Source: Simmondsia chinensis
Lineage: Eukaryota; Streptophyta; Magnoliopsida; Caryophyllales; Simmondsiaceae
Length of the DNA: 64,000 nt
Direction: 5' to 3'
Assembly: GCA_018398585.1 (NCBI GenBank)
Contig: JAGTTD010000001.1
Coordinates: 29,767,438-29,831,437 of the forward strand
In this document: one piece after another, positions 51,503-63,863 of the stretch
Numbering within the stretch: position 1 is the stretch's first letter
Layout: each line of letters begins with the position of its first letter
The notes under the pieces: model-generated
The model's database searches: none
Seen by the model: only the letters and a program-made list of their open reading frames with translations
What the model was told of the DNA's origin: nothing
Position numbers and translations under genes: made by a program

Positions 51503-52720
51503 ATGCCAAAACTTTGAAATAGATACCTCTATTTAAAGTAGTATACCAAAGCGAAAAATTGTTGAAAAATCGATGTGGGATTTGCAAAAATACAAAACCA
51601 AATGTAGCATTTTATATACCAAAGCAATCAAAACACCGCGTTTTAAAACAGGTCAAAAATTGCGTTATTTTAAATTCAAACTGCCTGACACGTGGTGGCC
51701 TCTGATTGGTCCGCACCAGGTGCACGCAGATCTCCCTTTGTCGAGTGCTGGTTGGCCCATCCTCGAATACCCGGATCGCGATTTGGGCTGCAATTTTTCA
51801 AAATTTTTTTCCACATGTAAAAATTCATCTTATAAGTTTTAGTCTTCCAAAAAAATTTTTAAAATTTTTATTCATCTCATGAATAATGTTTTGCAAATTT
51901 AAATTTACTTATCTTATGAATTCTTAAATATTTTTTCGATGGCAATAAATATAGCGGCTTGTGCAGAGACCTCAGAGAAAATTTAAATCTAGCTCCAAAT
52001 GGGTTAAGTCAATTACCAGCTCATGATGAAATTTAGTTACTATTTAATGAGGCTTAATTCCACTAAATAAATCCCCCTGTATTCTAGACTTAAACCATTT
52101 ATTTGATATCTCCCAAATAAACTATATTGATGACAACTACCCCTCCACTCGATGTCCATGACGAAGAATAAATATAGCTACTACCATTATCCTTCTCACA
52201 GCTTCTCCATTAGTTATTGACTCGCCCTTTACTGAATAATTCATTTATACTTGAACATATTCATAGTATAAATTCTAAATGTCAAACACCTAGAATACTT
52301 TGGCCAAATATTCCGAACTATTCAAATACTTGCAAATTAGCTAAGGAGATATCTGTATCTCATAAGAGATTGTAGATTCCATATTGAACACTTGATCCTT
52401 GTCACACTTTACACCGCTACCCTGTGTACGTGGGAATACAGTTGTTTGTCTAGACCTTACTCATAGTACACTAAAGCAACTAACGCTCCATGCACAAGTC
52501 CGGAATACTCTCAGAATTTAGAGTCATCGTTCAAACAGTACAACATAAATCACTCATCTCCGATAGTAATCTAGAAACAAGCAACTCACATGATCCAACT
52601 CAGTGTGTCAATCTTATGAAACACACTAACATAACACTCTTGGATCACCATCGATATGACCAAGATAAGTTATCTAAAGTGTCACATTATAGTCTTAGCA
52701 TATAAGTGGTCCAAACCTGT
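51503..52720 (-). repeat. Decayed LTR-family copy X
   Basis: Shares blocks such as AAAGCAACTAACGCTCCATGC and GACCAAGATAAGTTATCTAAA with copies Y (53830-54500) and, inverted, Z (57322-58880). Truncated where a Gypsy gag remnant begins. Confidence 0.55.
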
Positions 52721-53515
52721 CTTTGACTACGAGTTCTTGAGCCTTCACTAAGTTCTTAATTTTTGGTCTCAAGCCACTAATAAAGCCTAACACATAATAA
52801 CCCTCACTTGAAACCTGGTTTACATTCATCATCCTAGCCTTTAGGTGCTCGAATTTAGTCATGTATTCTTGAACAAAATTATTTTGGGAAGTTTATTAAA
52901 ATGATCTACTACATCTCTTGGATCCTCATCACCAAATCTATTGGGCATTTCATACACAAATTCTTGCTAAGACAGGTTGGGATTCCCTATACTCAAGCTG
53001 TGGAACCATACCTATTGATCTCCAAGGAGGTAAATTAAAGCAATTTCAACCTTCTGTGTTTCAGCCAATCCATAAAAGTAAAAGTACCTTTCACATTTTC
53101 TAATCCAAGATTGGGGCTATGAATCGAATCGGTCTAATTCTACCTTTGGTTGTCTGAAATATGAAGAAGATTGACCCATATGAGCATTATCAATGCCTGC
53201 TTCGTAGATCATAAAAGATGGAAACAATGGATCCGACAGTCTTCCTGACAATCCAATAGAAGGTGCCACATCCGGAATTTCAGCAACCAAACCTCGATTC
53301 ACTTATCTTGCATACTAGAAATCTGTTGTTGTATCTACTCCTGTGTATGGTTCAAATTCCCAATTGCAACAACTAGATCTTGAAGTTGTTTCTACAATTG
53401 ATTCATTTGTTCTAAGGGATAGCTATCCCCTGCTGCATTAGAAGCCATAGCCGGTTGTTTCTTTTCTTTTTCCAGATTAAATAAATGGAAGCAATGCAAA
53501 GCTTTGATACCAATT
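52721..53515 (-). pseudogene. Gypsy gag remnant with primer-binding site
   Basis: On the minus strand TGGTATCAAAGC (about 53498-53509) is a Met-tRNA-type primer site with one change. A gag start MASNAAGDSYPLEQMNQL follows, then an EYMTKFEHLKARMMN-type motif and SGLRPKIKNLVKAQ-type sequence near 52750. There are many frame breaks. It is a different lineage from the element at 1923 but of the same broad Gypsy Gag type. Confidence 0.65.
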
Positions 53516-53516
53516 G

Positions 53517-53830
53517 TTATGATCTTAGATCACAGCCTAGGAAAGTTAGGGCTTGAGATGAGAAGAGAAGATAGGAGGAGATGAAAAGGAGAAAAATATC
53601 TTGTTATTCTTCACATGCCAAAATACAACTCACTAGCACTATTTATATCAAACGATACAACAATATTGTTGCTAAAGAACAAGAAGCATTTGCTGCAAAA
53701 CAACAGTCGAACCGTGACTACGCTTCCCACCAAATACTCAAGACAAAACTAAAATACAATTTCAATGCAATCAATTCAATTCATGGCGAAATAAATAAAT
53801 ATTTTTTTGTTTACTTCCCTATGATTGTTT
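53517..53830 (-). repeat. Partial Gypsy LTR
   Basis: Directly adjacent to the primer site; its minus-strand end is GATCTAAGATCATAACA. The far end is cut off by the LTR-family copy Y. Confidence 0.5.
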
Positions 53831-54500
53831 ACTCACAATTAACTCCTCTATTAGATATCCATAAGAAAAGTATTTTTAATTTTTATTATTATTTTTCTTA
53901 CATCTACCACCTTAGTTCCCGACTTGCCCTTCTCGAATAGTTCCTTAATACAAAAAACTTCTGTACTAATTGCAAATGTCAAAACATGTGGAATACTTTG
54001 CCAAAGTTTCTTGAATATATTCATATACATGCGAATCAACAAAGGAGATATTTATATGTTATGGGTTTCTAGTAAAATACCTGTTCCCGCTGCACTTTGT
54101 GCCGTTACCCACATTTTTTAAGATTTCAGTCACATATTGTGACCTAATCCTTTTAGTACATCAAAGCAACTAACATTCCATGCATGAGTTCAGACTATTT
54201 TTCTAGATTTAGAGTTATTGTACAAACACAATAAAATCAATTGCTTATTTTTGATAGTAGTCCAGATACACACAAATCATACGGTCCAATTTAGTGTATC
54301 AATCTAATTGAAAAACATCAATGTAACAATCTGGATCACTATCCACTTAATCAAGATGAGTTATCTAGATGTTATATTATAGCTTTAGCAGACAAATAGT
54401 CGGAACCTTTTATTAGTCTATATGTAGTATAATCTCATTATCCACTAAAATAGATTTCCAAATTTCATTGAAGGACTACATCCATCACATAGTACGTTGC
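53831..54500 (-). repeat. Decayed LTR-family copy Y
   Basis: Shares CAAAGCAACTAACATTCCATGC and AAGATGAGTTATCTAGATG with copy X, in the same direction. Its start, CTCCTCTATTAGATATCCATA, matches copy Z on the other strand. Confidence 0.55.
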
Positions 54501-57320
54501 ATGAAAAAATAACATCACATGCATAATAAACTCATAATCATATAGATGACAACAAATATACTTAATCCAATAAAAGAATTATTTACATCAATTGGGTTTC
54601 CTAGGACACTAATTCTTACCATTGATTTTCCAATAACGCCAAACATGCATAACCGCAAAACAATCATGGTTGTGCCCAAGATTTTGTTCACCAAATTGCC
54701 ACCAAAATTGGCTTCTAGGTATAGAGGCTTAATTATGTTTGCTGGCGGTAGTAGGATTTTCAAACATCATCTTCATCACATTAGGAAGGTTATCAGTTAA
54801 CTTGGATGTTGGAGATTTAAATTTGACATACAAAGGATTAGAATTTCCTTTAGGGGCTGTCACATCAGCCAATGAGCTTCACATGGGGATCTTCGTCTGC
54901 CGCTATTACATCCCTTTCGAGGCTTTCCTATGTCTGGATTTCCATAAACTCCAACAGAAGGAGCAAGGAAGTTTTGACATTAGCTTGCTCAAAGAGTGAC
55001 CCAAATGGTATTCGAATCCCCTAGTTTGTCTCCTTTCCGAGACTGTCATCAATTTCCATGTCCTGGTCTTGAGTTTGATCTTTTGGTTCAACCTCGAGAG
55101 TTTTAGATTCCTCCATTAGCTTAGGGAAGTCTTCTTCGTGGAAGTCATTTTCCTTATCATCCACGTTGGATTGACACAGTACAAAGGTTCCACATGATTG
55201 ATGTTGAGGAGACTATAATCCTCCTCATCATCCGATGTTGTTGGAGCCCACAAATTCTTGACGAGCTGGTCTCACCAAGATTTTTTCTTTCTGAAAAGGA
55301 GAAACTAGCCCACCCCATGAGCTTCTTTCATGGTTCACCCTTAGCATTAGCAGCTAAAGATTTTGGTTTTCCTTTTGGATCCTTGAGATCCATTAATTTA
55401 AGATACTTTTCCTCATGGCCTTGGTCTTCCTCATCAGAATCCATGGCCAAAATGTATCATGTAAAGCCCTTCGTCTTGCCACTTTCTTGAAAAGCAGTCT
55501 CCTCTTTTGAGTTCACGTAAGGTTGGAAGACCCAGCATTTTCATGCTCGAGACAGTTTTTCCTCCATGCATTACCAAGGCAAACCCCTGAAGGTTGTTAT
55601 CTTAGTTGTCGTGGTCCTGGATTAGTGTTAAGTTCAATCAAGTTGTATCTTTTATTCCTCTTCGGATGCCCGATCTTCATGATCAATTGAGCCTTCGAAG
55701 TGAGACCACGAGTTGGTCCAGCAAAAGAAGCATTTTTTGAGTATGTTGAAGTTCTTCTAGATACAAGCCTAGCTTCTTCTTCTATGATACCAGCTAATAA
55801 CTACAACCTCTGCAAAGGTCATGAATAAGGCGTATAAACCTTCTCATTTTGTCCTACTTGGTGGCAAAGACAGTTTTCTAGTGATCATTAGTGGATATTT
55901 CCATGGCTGACTCCTCTTCTCTTGAGAGATAAATGGTCCCTTTTTCTAGTTGCTTCTTATTGAACCTCTTGAAGGTGGCACAGTCACGCGTTGGATGTTC
56001 CGTGTTGATATGCCACTTGTAGAACTCATCTCTTGACTCAACTGAAGTCCCGAGGAACCTGAATGCCCCTCAATCTAGCAGTCTGTTAGACAATGTGATT
56101 ACTATAGCCAAGCTTTCCTTATATTCACTCATTCTGCAAAGAGGTTTACCATTAGTTTTGTGAATATAAATATCTTGAGGCTTGACTGCCTTTATTACAT
56201 TCGCTTGGATATGACTAGGGAAAGGATCTGTATCAACACCCATCTGTTCTTCTCCAGGGAAAATTAATTCCCATGCCTCAATGGCATTTGGATCTACATT
56301 TCTGAAGGTCATAGTTCTTCATAGAGTAAATGAATGAAACTTGAAATTTACAGTAATACCTTTCCCTTTAGTGTATTAGTGTCACGTTTCCTATGTTTCC
56401 CTTATTCTTGAGGTTACTATTTGCCTCAAGCCAATCAATATAATGTCAACTCTCGAGAGGTTAAATGAGTACTTGCTCAAGTCTTTGGACTGGTTTGACT
56501 TCATGGCTTTTGTATACTTCATTACCAAAAGGTCGCAAACCATAGGAGGTGCTTTGACATATTTAGCAACGTCAATCTCGTATGGGGGATCTTCTTCCTC
56601 ATTACTTAGATCATTTATGTAGGTTCCATGCACGCAATTTTTTTTAAGGCTTTCCTCTTTTAAGACAGCCCTATACCTAGTTGCCCACTCACCAAACTGA
56701 AAGAGAGTTGTTAAGTTTGATCATTCAAACTTCTTCCTAAACTCAATATCCACACCGTTTAGAGCTAGGTTGGCACATTAGACCTCAGGGAGAGCCACTA
56801 TCCATTTTAACCTAGCGCTTTTGAACCTGTTAACATAATTCTCAAAAGATTCACCTGACTTTTGTCCCATACGAGCCAAGTGTGACATAGAGGCTCTTAA
56901 ACCCAATCCTGGGAATTGGGCTTGCACTTGTTTGGCTATGTCAATTGCTAACAGAATAGGTGGTAAACTGATTGTAGCACTGAAAGGCAATCCCTATCAA
57001 AGAACTACAAAATCACCTGAGTTTCACGTATGGGTGTTCAGCTGCTTCCCTGTGTTGGCAGTTGAATCTTGCCAAATGCTTGAGCGCATATACGCTTCCT
57101 TCTCTTTAAAAGAAAATAAACTCGGGGATCTTATATCCTCGAGCGAAAGGGTAGTTCTTATGGATATAATAAGTGCACGATTTGCTATAAACATGTTTAT
57201 TAACCCTTCTAAAGCATGTTCCATAACAATTGGATGCGGAAATGGATTTTGTCCTATATATGCGGGGTAGTAGCCCCGTTGATCATTCTGGCCATTTGGT
57301 TGATTGGCTATGAAGCACAT
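54501..57320 (-). pseudogene. Second Gypsy gag remnant, heavily decayed
   Basis: On the minus strand 56778-56990 codes for SHLARMGQKSGESFENYVNR, a typical Gypsy Gag helix. FYKWHINTEHPTRDC (about 56010) resembles the cysteine-histidine motif of this Gag type, and YEIDVAKYVKAPP is at about 56590. The part from 54500 to 55900 is acidic linker-like or unrecognisable. No pol domain seen. Confidence 0.55.
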
Positions 57321-57321
57321 T

Positions 57322-58880
57322 GTTAGAACATGTGTCCTAGAAAAACCTAATTAGTTTATTTTTAAATATTAGATAAATAAAATTATTTTATTTATTTATT
57401 GTCTAATTGTGTTTTACGAGTCAAACATGCATGTGATTTTTTTTTTCTAGAACATTCTATGAGATGGACATTGTCTAAGATGACGTGTTAGGTTTGGTTC
57501 AAATGGACAATGAGATTGAACCATGGAAAGACTTAGATCAAACTAGTAACATGTTGTCAAAGTATGTTCATAATCAATGATAAGTTTGGACAACTTGTGT
57601 GATAAGACTATACTATGATACTTTTTATGACTTGTCTTGGTCATGTGGATAGGGATCCAAGAGTATTATTTTGGTGTTTTCAATAAGATCAGAATACTGA
57701 GTAAGGCCACCTGAATTAGTTATTTCTGTAAATGCTATCAGAAATAATGAATTCTGTGAGATGATAATTCTAAATCCGGGACATAGTCTGAACTCGTGCA
57801 TGGAATGTTAATTGATTTGATGCCTAAAATATGAGGATGAAAGTGAACAACCAGGTTTTTACGTCGTTGGGCAATTGCATGAAATGTGGCAGGAACGGAT
57901 ATTTTACTAGGAATCTACAATGTAAGATGTCCCCTTAGTTGATTTGCAAATATACGAACATATTTTAGAATATTTGGCAAGAGTATTCTATATGTCTGAC
58001 ATTTGAAATTAATACAAAAATTATTTTTGTATTATGAATTGTTCGAGAAGGCCGAGTTGGGAACTATGGCGATAGAGGTGAGAAAAATAACGATAGTAGT
58101 TAAAGTTATTTCTGCTCACGGATATCTAATAGAGGGACTAATTGTCGCAATAATAATAAAAGGTAGTTGAGAAATTCTTAAGTGAATATATTTAATTTTA
58201 CATCGCAGTAAAACTTATTTAGTGGAATTAAGTTTTACTAAATGAAAATTAATTGTTATCATAAAATGATAATCGAATTAACCCATTTGGAGCTAGAGTT
58301 AAATTGTCCACGAGGTCCCTCTGCAAGCCTCTACTTAAGCACTGTTTGAAAATATTTAAAAAATAAATTCATGGGATAAGTTATTTATTTATGAGATACA
58401 TAAATTTTTATGCAAAACAAATATTCATGAGATAAATATATAATATGATAAATTACATTATTTTTTTTTTTTTGAAAAAAGGAATAAGGTTGGAAATTTC
58501 AACCCGATGGGTGCAGCGCATACGGGGGTTAGAATTGTTATGGGAGGTAGCTTGTATTACATGCGCCCATACCCCAGGGATTTAACAATTACATGGAAGC
58601 TTTTTTTCACGTGCATGGGTTTTTGTTTTGGCTAATGTAATTCAGCTGGGGTTTTATTTTTGTTTAAAAATACCCGATATCTATTGTGAGAAATTTTAAT
58701 GTTTTTAAGGTTTTGGAATCTAATTTCATCCCACGACGAAAGTTCTAAAATTGTTTTAGGTATTTTATAAATGAATATTTAGCATATTTTTTCTGAAATA
58801 TAATTTTTGGAAAGATTAAAGAGAAAAATTTTGTTCCAAAATTTTTTCTAAATTAAATATTTTGGGAGCCTACTCTCCTG
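57322..58880 (+). repeat. Decayed LTR-family copy Z, inverted relative to X and Y
   Basis: Starts TGTTAGAACATGTGTCCTAG, a common plant LTR start. Contains CATGGAATGTTAATTGATTT and CAAGTATGTTCATAATCAATG-like blocks complementary to X and Y. The right end is not exact. A T-rich insertion with GGGTGCAGCGCATACGGGGG lies at about 58460-58570. Confidence 0.5.
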
Positions 58881-59346
58881 TGCTAATAGAGGTCATTGCA
58901 AAAAAAATCTTGATATCACTATAAGAAAAAGGGTTAATAGCGAAGGTGATTGTTGTCGTTAAAAGCCTAAAACTTCTCGTCGTTCATCGTCGTAATTGCT
59001 TTCGACGTTAATAGTATTTGGGATCAACAACTGCTAAACCTGGCCTTCGTTACAAAGTATTTACAATGTGTAATTTGCCCGTCGTTAAAATTGAAATCAA
59101 TAACAACGGCACAAATGGTCGTTAAAAGTAAAATCTTTAACGCCAAGCATTACCGTCGTTAAGGAGTTGGCCAATAACGATAGTAATTGCCATCGTCATA
59201 AATATTTACCACCATATATAAAAAAATTTTAACGACGACAAATACCTTTGTTAAATCTTTTGCGCTAATAATAGAAAATAATAACAATAATCTGAACCGT
59301 CATTCCTTTGTTAGGTGATGCGAACAACTCCTTAATACAAACAATA

Positions 59347-59817
59347 AGAGAAGACGGGCTGGCCAAAGAAGAGGTCGACGAAGACGAGTGCATAAGACCT
59401 TGCCTACCCCAACCTAAATGAAGAAACGGCCCTACATAAGAGCTCAATCGAGGATCAGTATAGGAGTATCATAGGGGTAACCGATTTAGCGGGGTAGTAT
59501 GTTTCTATGCTTTTAGGCCTCTAGGCTTCCATACCTCCATGCGTACATGCCTACTTACTTGCTTGCTTACTTGTTTACATGCTTACATGCATACTTGCTT
59601 AGCAAAATATCTCACTTTACATGTTCTTCATACATGCGCCACATACCCATAATAACTTTTGTATCTATCAAATATCAGGTTGGGGTTCTCGAAAACAGTT
59701 TCTCGTCAGGGTTTTACCCAGATGGGATAAGGCTGCGTATATCCTACCCCCTCCAAGACCCTGTGCAAGTGGAAGCCCTTGAGGCACTGGGTTGTGATGA
59801 TGATGACGATGATGAAT
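59347..59817 (+). mobile_element. 5'-truncated RTE LINE, copy G, with GATGAT tail
   Basis: Begins GAGAAGACGGGCTGGCCAAAG, matching 32760 onward in the full LINE, and carries GGCCAAAGAAGAGGTCGACG. The tail runs ATCAGGTTGGGGTTCTCG to GAGGCACTGGGTTG, then a GATGATGATGACGATGATGA microsatellite instead of TTGTTG. It lies within the CACTA subterminal region. No clear duplication. Confidence 0.8.
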
Positions 59818-59944
59818 CTTGACTGTCGTTGATAGAGAATAGCAAACAACTAACCGTTGTCAAAGCATTTTCCATTTAACAACAACAATTATAAATGCTT
59901 TCCACCATCAAATGCAATCATAACGACAAAATTTATCGTCATTA

Positions 59945-60180
59945 AAGACTATACACTCATGTAGTACAATGTTCTTTTTCATAAATACTTGTATATTCAT
60001 GTAATATAATGCCCATTTTCGTGATTGATCATAACATCCGTACATCCTTGTAACATAATGACAATTTTCGGGTCATTTATAACACATGTACATCCATGTA
60101 GTCTAAAAACAAATTTCATGACATTTATAGCACCAGTACAATCACGTAGTATAACCTTTACATACGAAAATAATCTATCC
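59945..60180. repeat. Degenerate ~49-bp tandem repeats
   Basis: About four to five units with CATGTARTAYAATG and TTTCATAAAT/TTCGTGATTG words. Probably part of the CACTA interior. Confidence 0.5.
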
Positions 60181-61388
60181 ATATCATTGAATGTAGCAAC
60201 GAATTCCATGAGAGAATAAAGATGTCACTGAAAATTCAATATCCAAGTACTAACATTCCATAATTTACATCCAAGGGGCACAATTTGGCACCTAACTTAG
60301 CAAAAACTACAAATCCAATAGAAGTTCATAAACAAATGTTTGAACAAAAACAAGAATTTAAAGTGTGGGTCTTCCAACACCTGCAAAAAAATAAACACAA
60401 CACTGATGTTAGAAATTTATTTAATTCCAGCATCAAATTATTAAGTAAAAATTAATCAACTACAATTCCGGTACCCCCCTCCCCCCTCTTCCCCGGAGGG
60501 GCATCAAAAACCAAAAACAAACAAATATTCAGGACATGAAAAGGCAGACCCACAAAAGCTAGCAATATAATATGAGGATATCATTTGCCAATGCTAATGA
60601 TATGATTCTAAAGAAAGCTTAAAACGCATCAAATCTTTACTCATAGCTTTGAATCCTTCATGGTTTCCAATTATTCAATGCCTCTCAGACTGAGCTACTG
60701 GAGTTGACAAGAAAGATAAAACCTAATCTTTTTATTCATAGCGTGGTGAATGGTAGCTACATCAAAGAGCCCAAACTCAAAAATAATTACAAACTTATCA
60801 ATGATTTCTAAATGAAAACCAAAACAATAGCAAACATAAATCCACAAAATTCTCAAACTCCACATAGAACTTAATCACATTGTCCAAACTCCACAACAAT
60901 TCCAAACAACTCAACAAATTATTTTTACTGAATACCAAAACAATCGCAAATAGACAATATAATCACTGATCAAGAGATTTAAGAACACAACTGCAAATTA
61001 TGTACTATTGGGACAGAACAAGTAGGCAAAAAAATCATATATAAAAAACCATAATGATTTTCATCATTGTTACGGTGCTAAATAACAATTTAAGAAACCA
61101 CAATTATGAAAGGAAAAGTTCCTTTTTTTTTATTGAAATGAAAGAAAAAGTTTGTTAATATGCATATCCAACTTCCGCACATGTAACAAACAAGTGCATG
61201 GTCGACGGTTAACAAAGCCAAAAGCTCCAAGAGACTCAACAATGTATTCTTAATGCATACCAAAACAATCTCAAACTCAAACTCCATAATATAGAATTCA
61301 ATCACAGAGTCATAAATCCGCAACAATTTCAAACTCCACATAAAAATCAATCACAAAGTCAATCCACAACGATTCCAAACAACTCAAT
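60181..61388. other. Sequence without a gene; a direct repeat pair
   Basis: About 60825-60960 and 61250-61390 share CCAAAACAATC, AAACTCCACATA and ATTCCAAACAACTCAA in the same order, roughly 430 bases apart. No coding domain recognised. Confidence 0.45.
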
Positions 61389-61482
61389 ACAACAACATGC
61401 CTGAAAATCTCCCGTCGAGGTGGGGTTTGGGGAGGGTGAAATGTACACAGTCTTACCCCTACAAGGTGCTACCCTAAAGGGA
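61389..61482 (-). mobile_element. Degraded RTE tail, copy H
   Basis: On the minus strand it reads CCCTTTAGGGTAGCACCTTG, AAGACTGTGTACATTTCACC and ends near GTTGTTGTATTG. The middle of the tail is partly deleted. Confidence 0.6.
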
Positions 61483-61982
61483 AAACAACTAAATATTGTA
61501 TTCTTAATTAATATCTCAACAACATAGATGCGCAAAAGCTAAGGCAAAAAGAAGAAGAAGAAGATTACCACTAACCTAATCATGCTTAATCAATATACTC
61601 ATCCATTTCAGTAGATAAAGACGGAGTATTTGTCCCGTTGTTACGACGTCTATCCTCCAGTGCTTTTACACTAGTTGCAAAATCAACAAAAGCATTAATT
61701 TCCTCAAGAAGTGCTTGGTTTTCCTTCCCAGATTGACAAACTTTCTAAAAGTTGCTCGTTAGCTTCTCAAAAACAAAATGGACAAAAAATATATCAAACA
61801 TGTCCCAAGCTTATTACGGAAACCTTCAACAGCAAAGTAAAGTAATAGTTTTGCCCCCAAATTCAAGATCACTGAAGCCATTTTACTACAAGAAAAGGAA
61901 AAACCGTTTTGTCAATACAAAAGATGCTTGGGTTTGCAATAATTGCAAGTTATATTGGTTCTATTTGGTGTAGGGTCACAAT

Positions 61983-62661
61983 TAAAAATTAAGGATTCTA
62001 CTATCCAACCTTTGAATATGATCCACACATAAGTTGTCCGATAAAGATTGTCTAGAGTGGTACATACAGTCCGTAGATCACATGTTTAACATAATCTCCC
62101 AGTAAATCTGTAAAATATTGTTAAATTTCTCCTTAATAATGGCACACAATTTTCCAACATTCGACATTCATAGAGTTCCTCGATATGCTTTTGACCTATA
62201 CATGACTATCTTTGTCCCCTAATATCTCAATCAATTGCATATCCAAGTATAACACTTGCTTTAGGAACCAAATTCTTCTAACTTTGTGAAGCTTACCCTA
62301 TAACCCATAGTGAATGAAGGTTAAGCATGCTTCAAAACTTTAGTTCTTTTAACTTCATGAAGCTTACTCTATAACCCATAATGAACAATTCAACAATATT
62401 TCAACAACTTTTGTGATAGACCAGCACAATTGACGTAAATAAGTGAAAGACTAGTTTTCATACAATACTATTGAGGAGTAATTGGTATAAAGACGCCCTA
62501 ATAAGTGGCATTTGAACAGAAGAATGAGACCTCTCATGTTGCATAAACAACATACTACAGCCACATCTATGAGATCATTGAATGCAGAAAGAGCTCAATC
62601 ATTTCTGGTGGACTCTTTGATACTATTCAAACAAGTAAATGTATGAGACAGTATCATTCAC
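61983..62661. other. Spacer, nothing recognised
   Basis: No DnaJ continuation or other domain was found on either strand here. Confidence 0.45.
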
Positions 62662-62748
62662 ATATCCCTTCAGTCCAGCATCACCCTCTCCAGAAACCCG
62701 TAGAATACTGCCTTTGATAACTCCCAGAGGAACTTTTACTTTGATTTC
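62662..62748 (-). pseudogene. DnaJ C-terminal domain fragment
   Basis: The minus strand reads EIKVKVPLGVIKGSILRVSG and EGDAGLKGY, matching the start of DnaJ C-terminal domain I in plastid-type DnaJ proteins. The coding similarity stops at a possible donor GTGAAT (62656-62661). It is separated from its zinc-finger part by the MITE-like element. No downstream exon was found. Confidence 0.7.
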
Positions 62749-63579
62749 GACTCCGTTTGTTTCGCGGGAAAAACACATTCCCGGAATTGGTTTTCTCCTC
62801 TTCCGTTGTTTGGCGTGAATTTTATGACGGAAAAGGTTTTCCAAGGGAAAAGCTTTTCCCTCAAATGGGGGAAAATGACATTTCTTTTGAAAGAAGTGAA
62901 GTCATTATTCCAATTAACACAAAAAATTTCGAAGATATATGTTAGTTCGAATATATATCAGACCAAAATAAACTAGACGGGATCATAGATTCTAGAGGTA
63001 ATAATGTCACACAAAAATTTTAAGAAAAATGATTAGTCAGCTTTAAATCCTTGAGTGAATTATGCGGTTCAATTTGATTTTCATTCCTGAATAATATTTC
63101 ATATTTGAAAGATTTTTATCTATTAATGCTATGATGAATACTATAATTAGGAAATAACATTTACATCAAACTAAGCAACAAAAAACTATTCATACCTAGA
63201 TAATAAAATATTCAAATTCAGGGTACCTCATTGTATATATTAAAATATCAGGATATGTGACAAATAGTTAAACCTCAGGTACCTTAGTAATGATTTCCCT
63301 ATTTCTTTATTAAAATATAACTTTTTCACAAGCAATCGTAGCCTATATAATTTTAAATATATTATATCGCTACTTATGTTGTCCTATAACTAGGTATAGG
63401 ACGATTGATAAAAGATGTTTTCTTTTAAAACAAACAATGAATATCATAAGATGAGACCATATTTTCCGTTGAAACAAACAACGGAAAATTTAAAGGGGAA
63501 TTGCATTTTACATGGAAAACCTTTTCCAAAGGAAAATATTTTCCGTGGGAAAAGTAATTCCGCCGAAACAAACGGAGCC
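62749..63579. mobile_element. MITE-like element, 831 bp, inside the DnaJ coding sequence
   Basis: The left end GACTCCGTTTGTTTCGCGGG and the minus-strand right end GGCTCCGTTTGTTTCGGCGG are inverted repeats. Inner arms carry GGAAAAGGTTTTCC and GGAAAACCTTTTCC. There is no ORF of note and no clear target duplication. Confidence 0.75.
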
Positions 63580-63677
63580 TTAATTCTTAACACAAACTCG
63601 TCCCTCACTGGCACATTTTCCACAGTATTCAGAAATCACTTCATCATTTCCACTACATGTTGGACACACAGAGACCT
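63580..63677 (-). pseudogene. DnaJ zinc-finger fragment
   Basis: Following a possible acceptor TTCTTAG, the minus strand codes for VSVCPTCSGNDEVISEYCGK and CASEGRVCVKN: the last CxxCxGxG-type zinc-finger repeats of type I DnaJ proteins, with the glycines of the first motif partly lost. The next coding residues lie across the MITE at 62748. J-domain and earlier zinc-finger repeats are not in the window. Type I DnaJ proteins are Hsp70 co-chaperones; the plastid group is the closest match by memory. Confidence 0.72.
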
Positions 63678-63863
63678 CTAAGAATAAATCCTAATAGGGA
63701 CCCTAGTATATAATCTCAAAATTAATCTCAATAACAAGAATAATGTCAAAAATAATCTCACAATTAATGTCTCTACAAACTAATAAACCCCATGATAGCA
63801 ACCAATAACCACAAAATCGAAAAGCAATGTCAAAATATATGAATATTCGATTAAATCATTTAC

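Noticed and set aside
54546..55490. Open frames on the + strand between LTR copies
   Set aside because: They lie opposite a decayed Gypsy remnant and have no recognisable domain.
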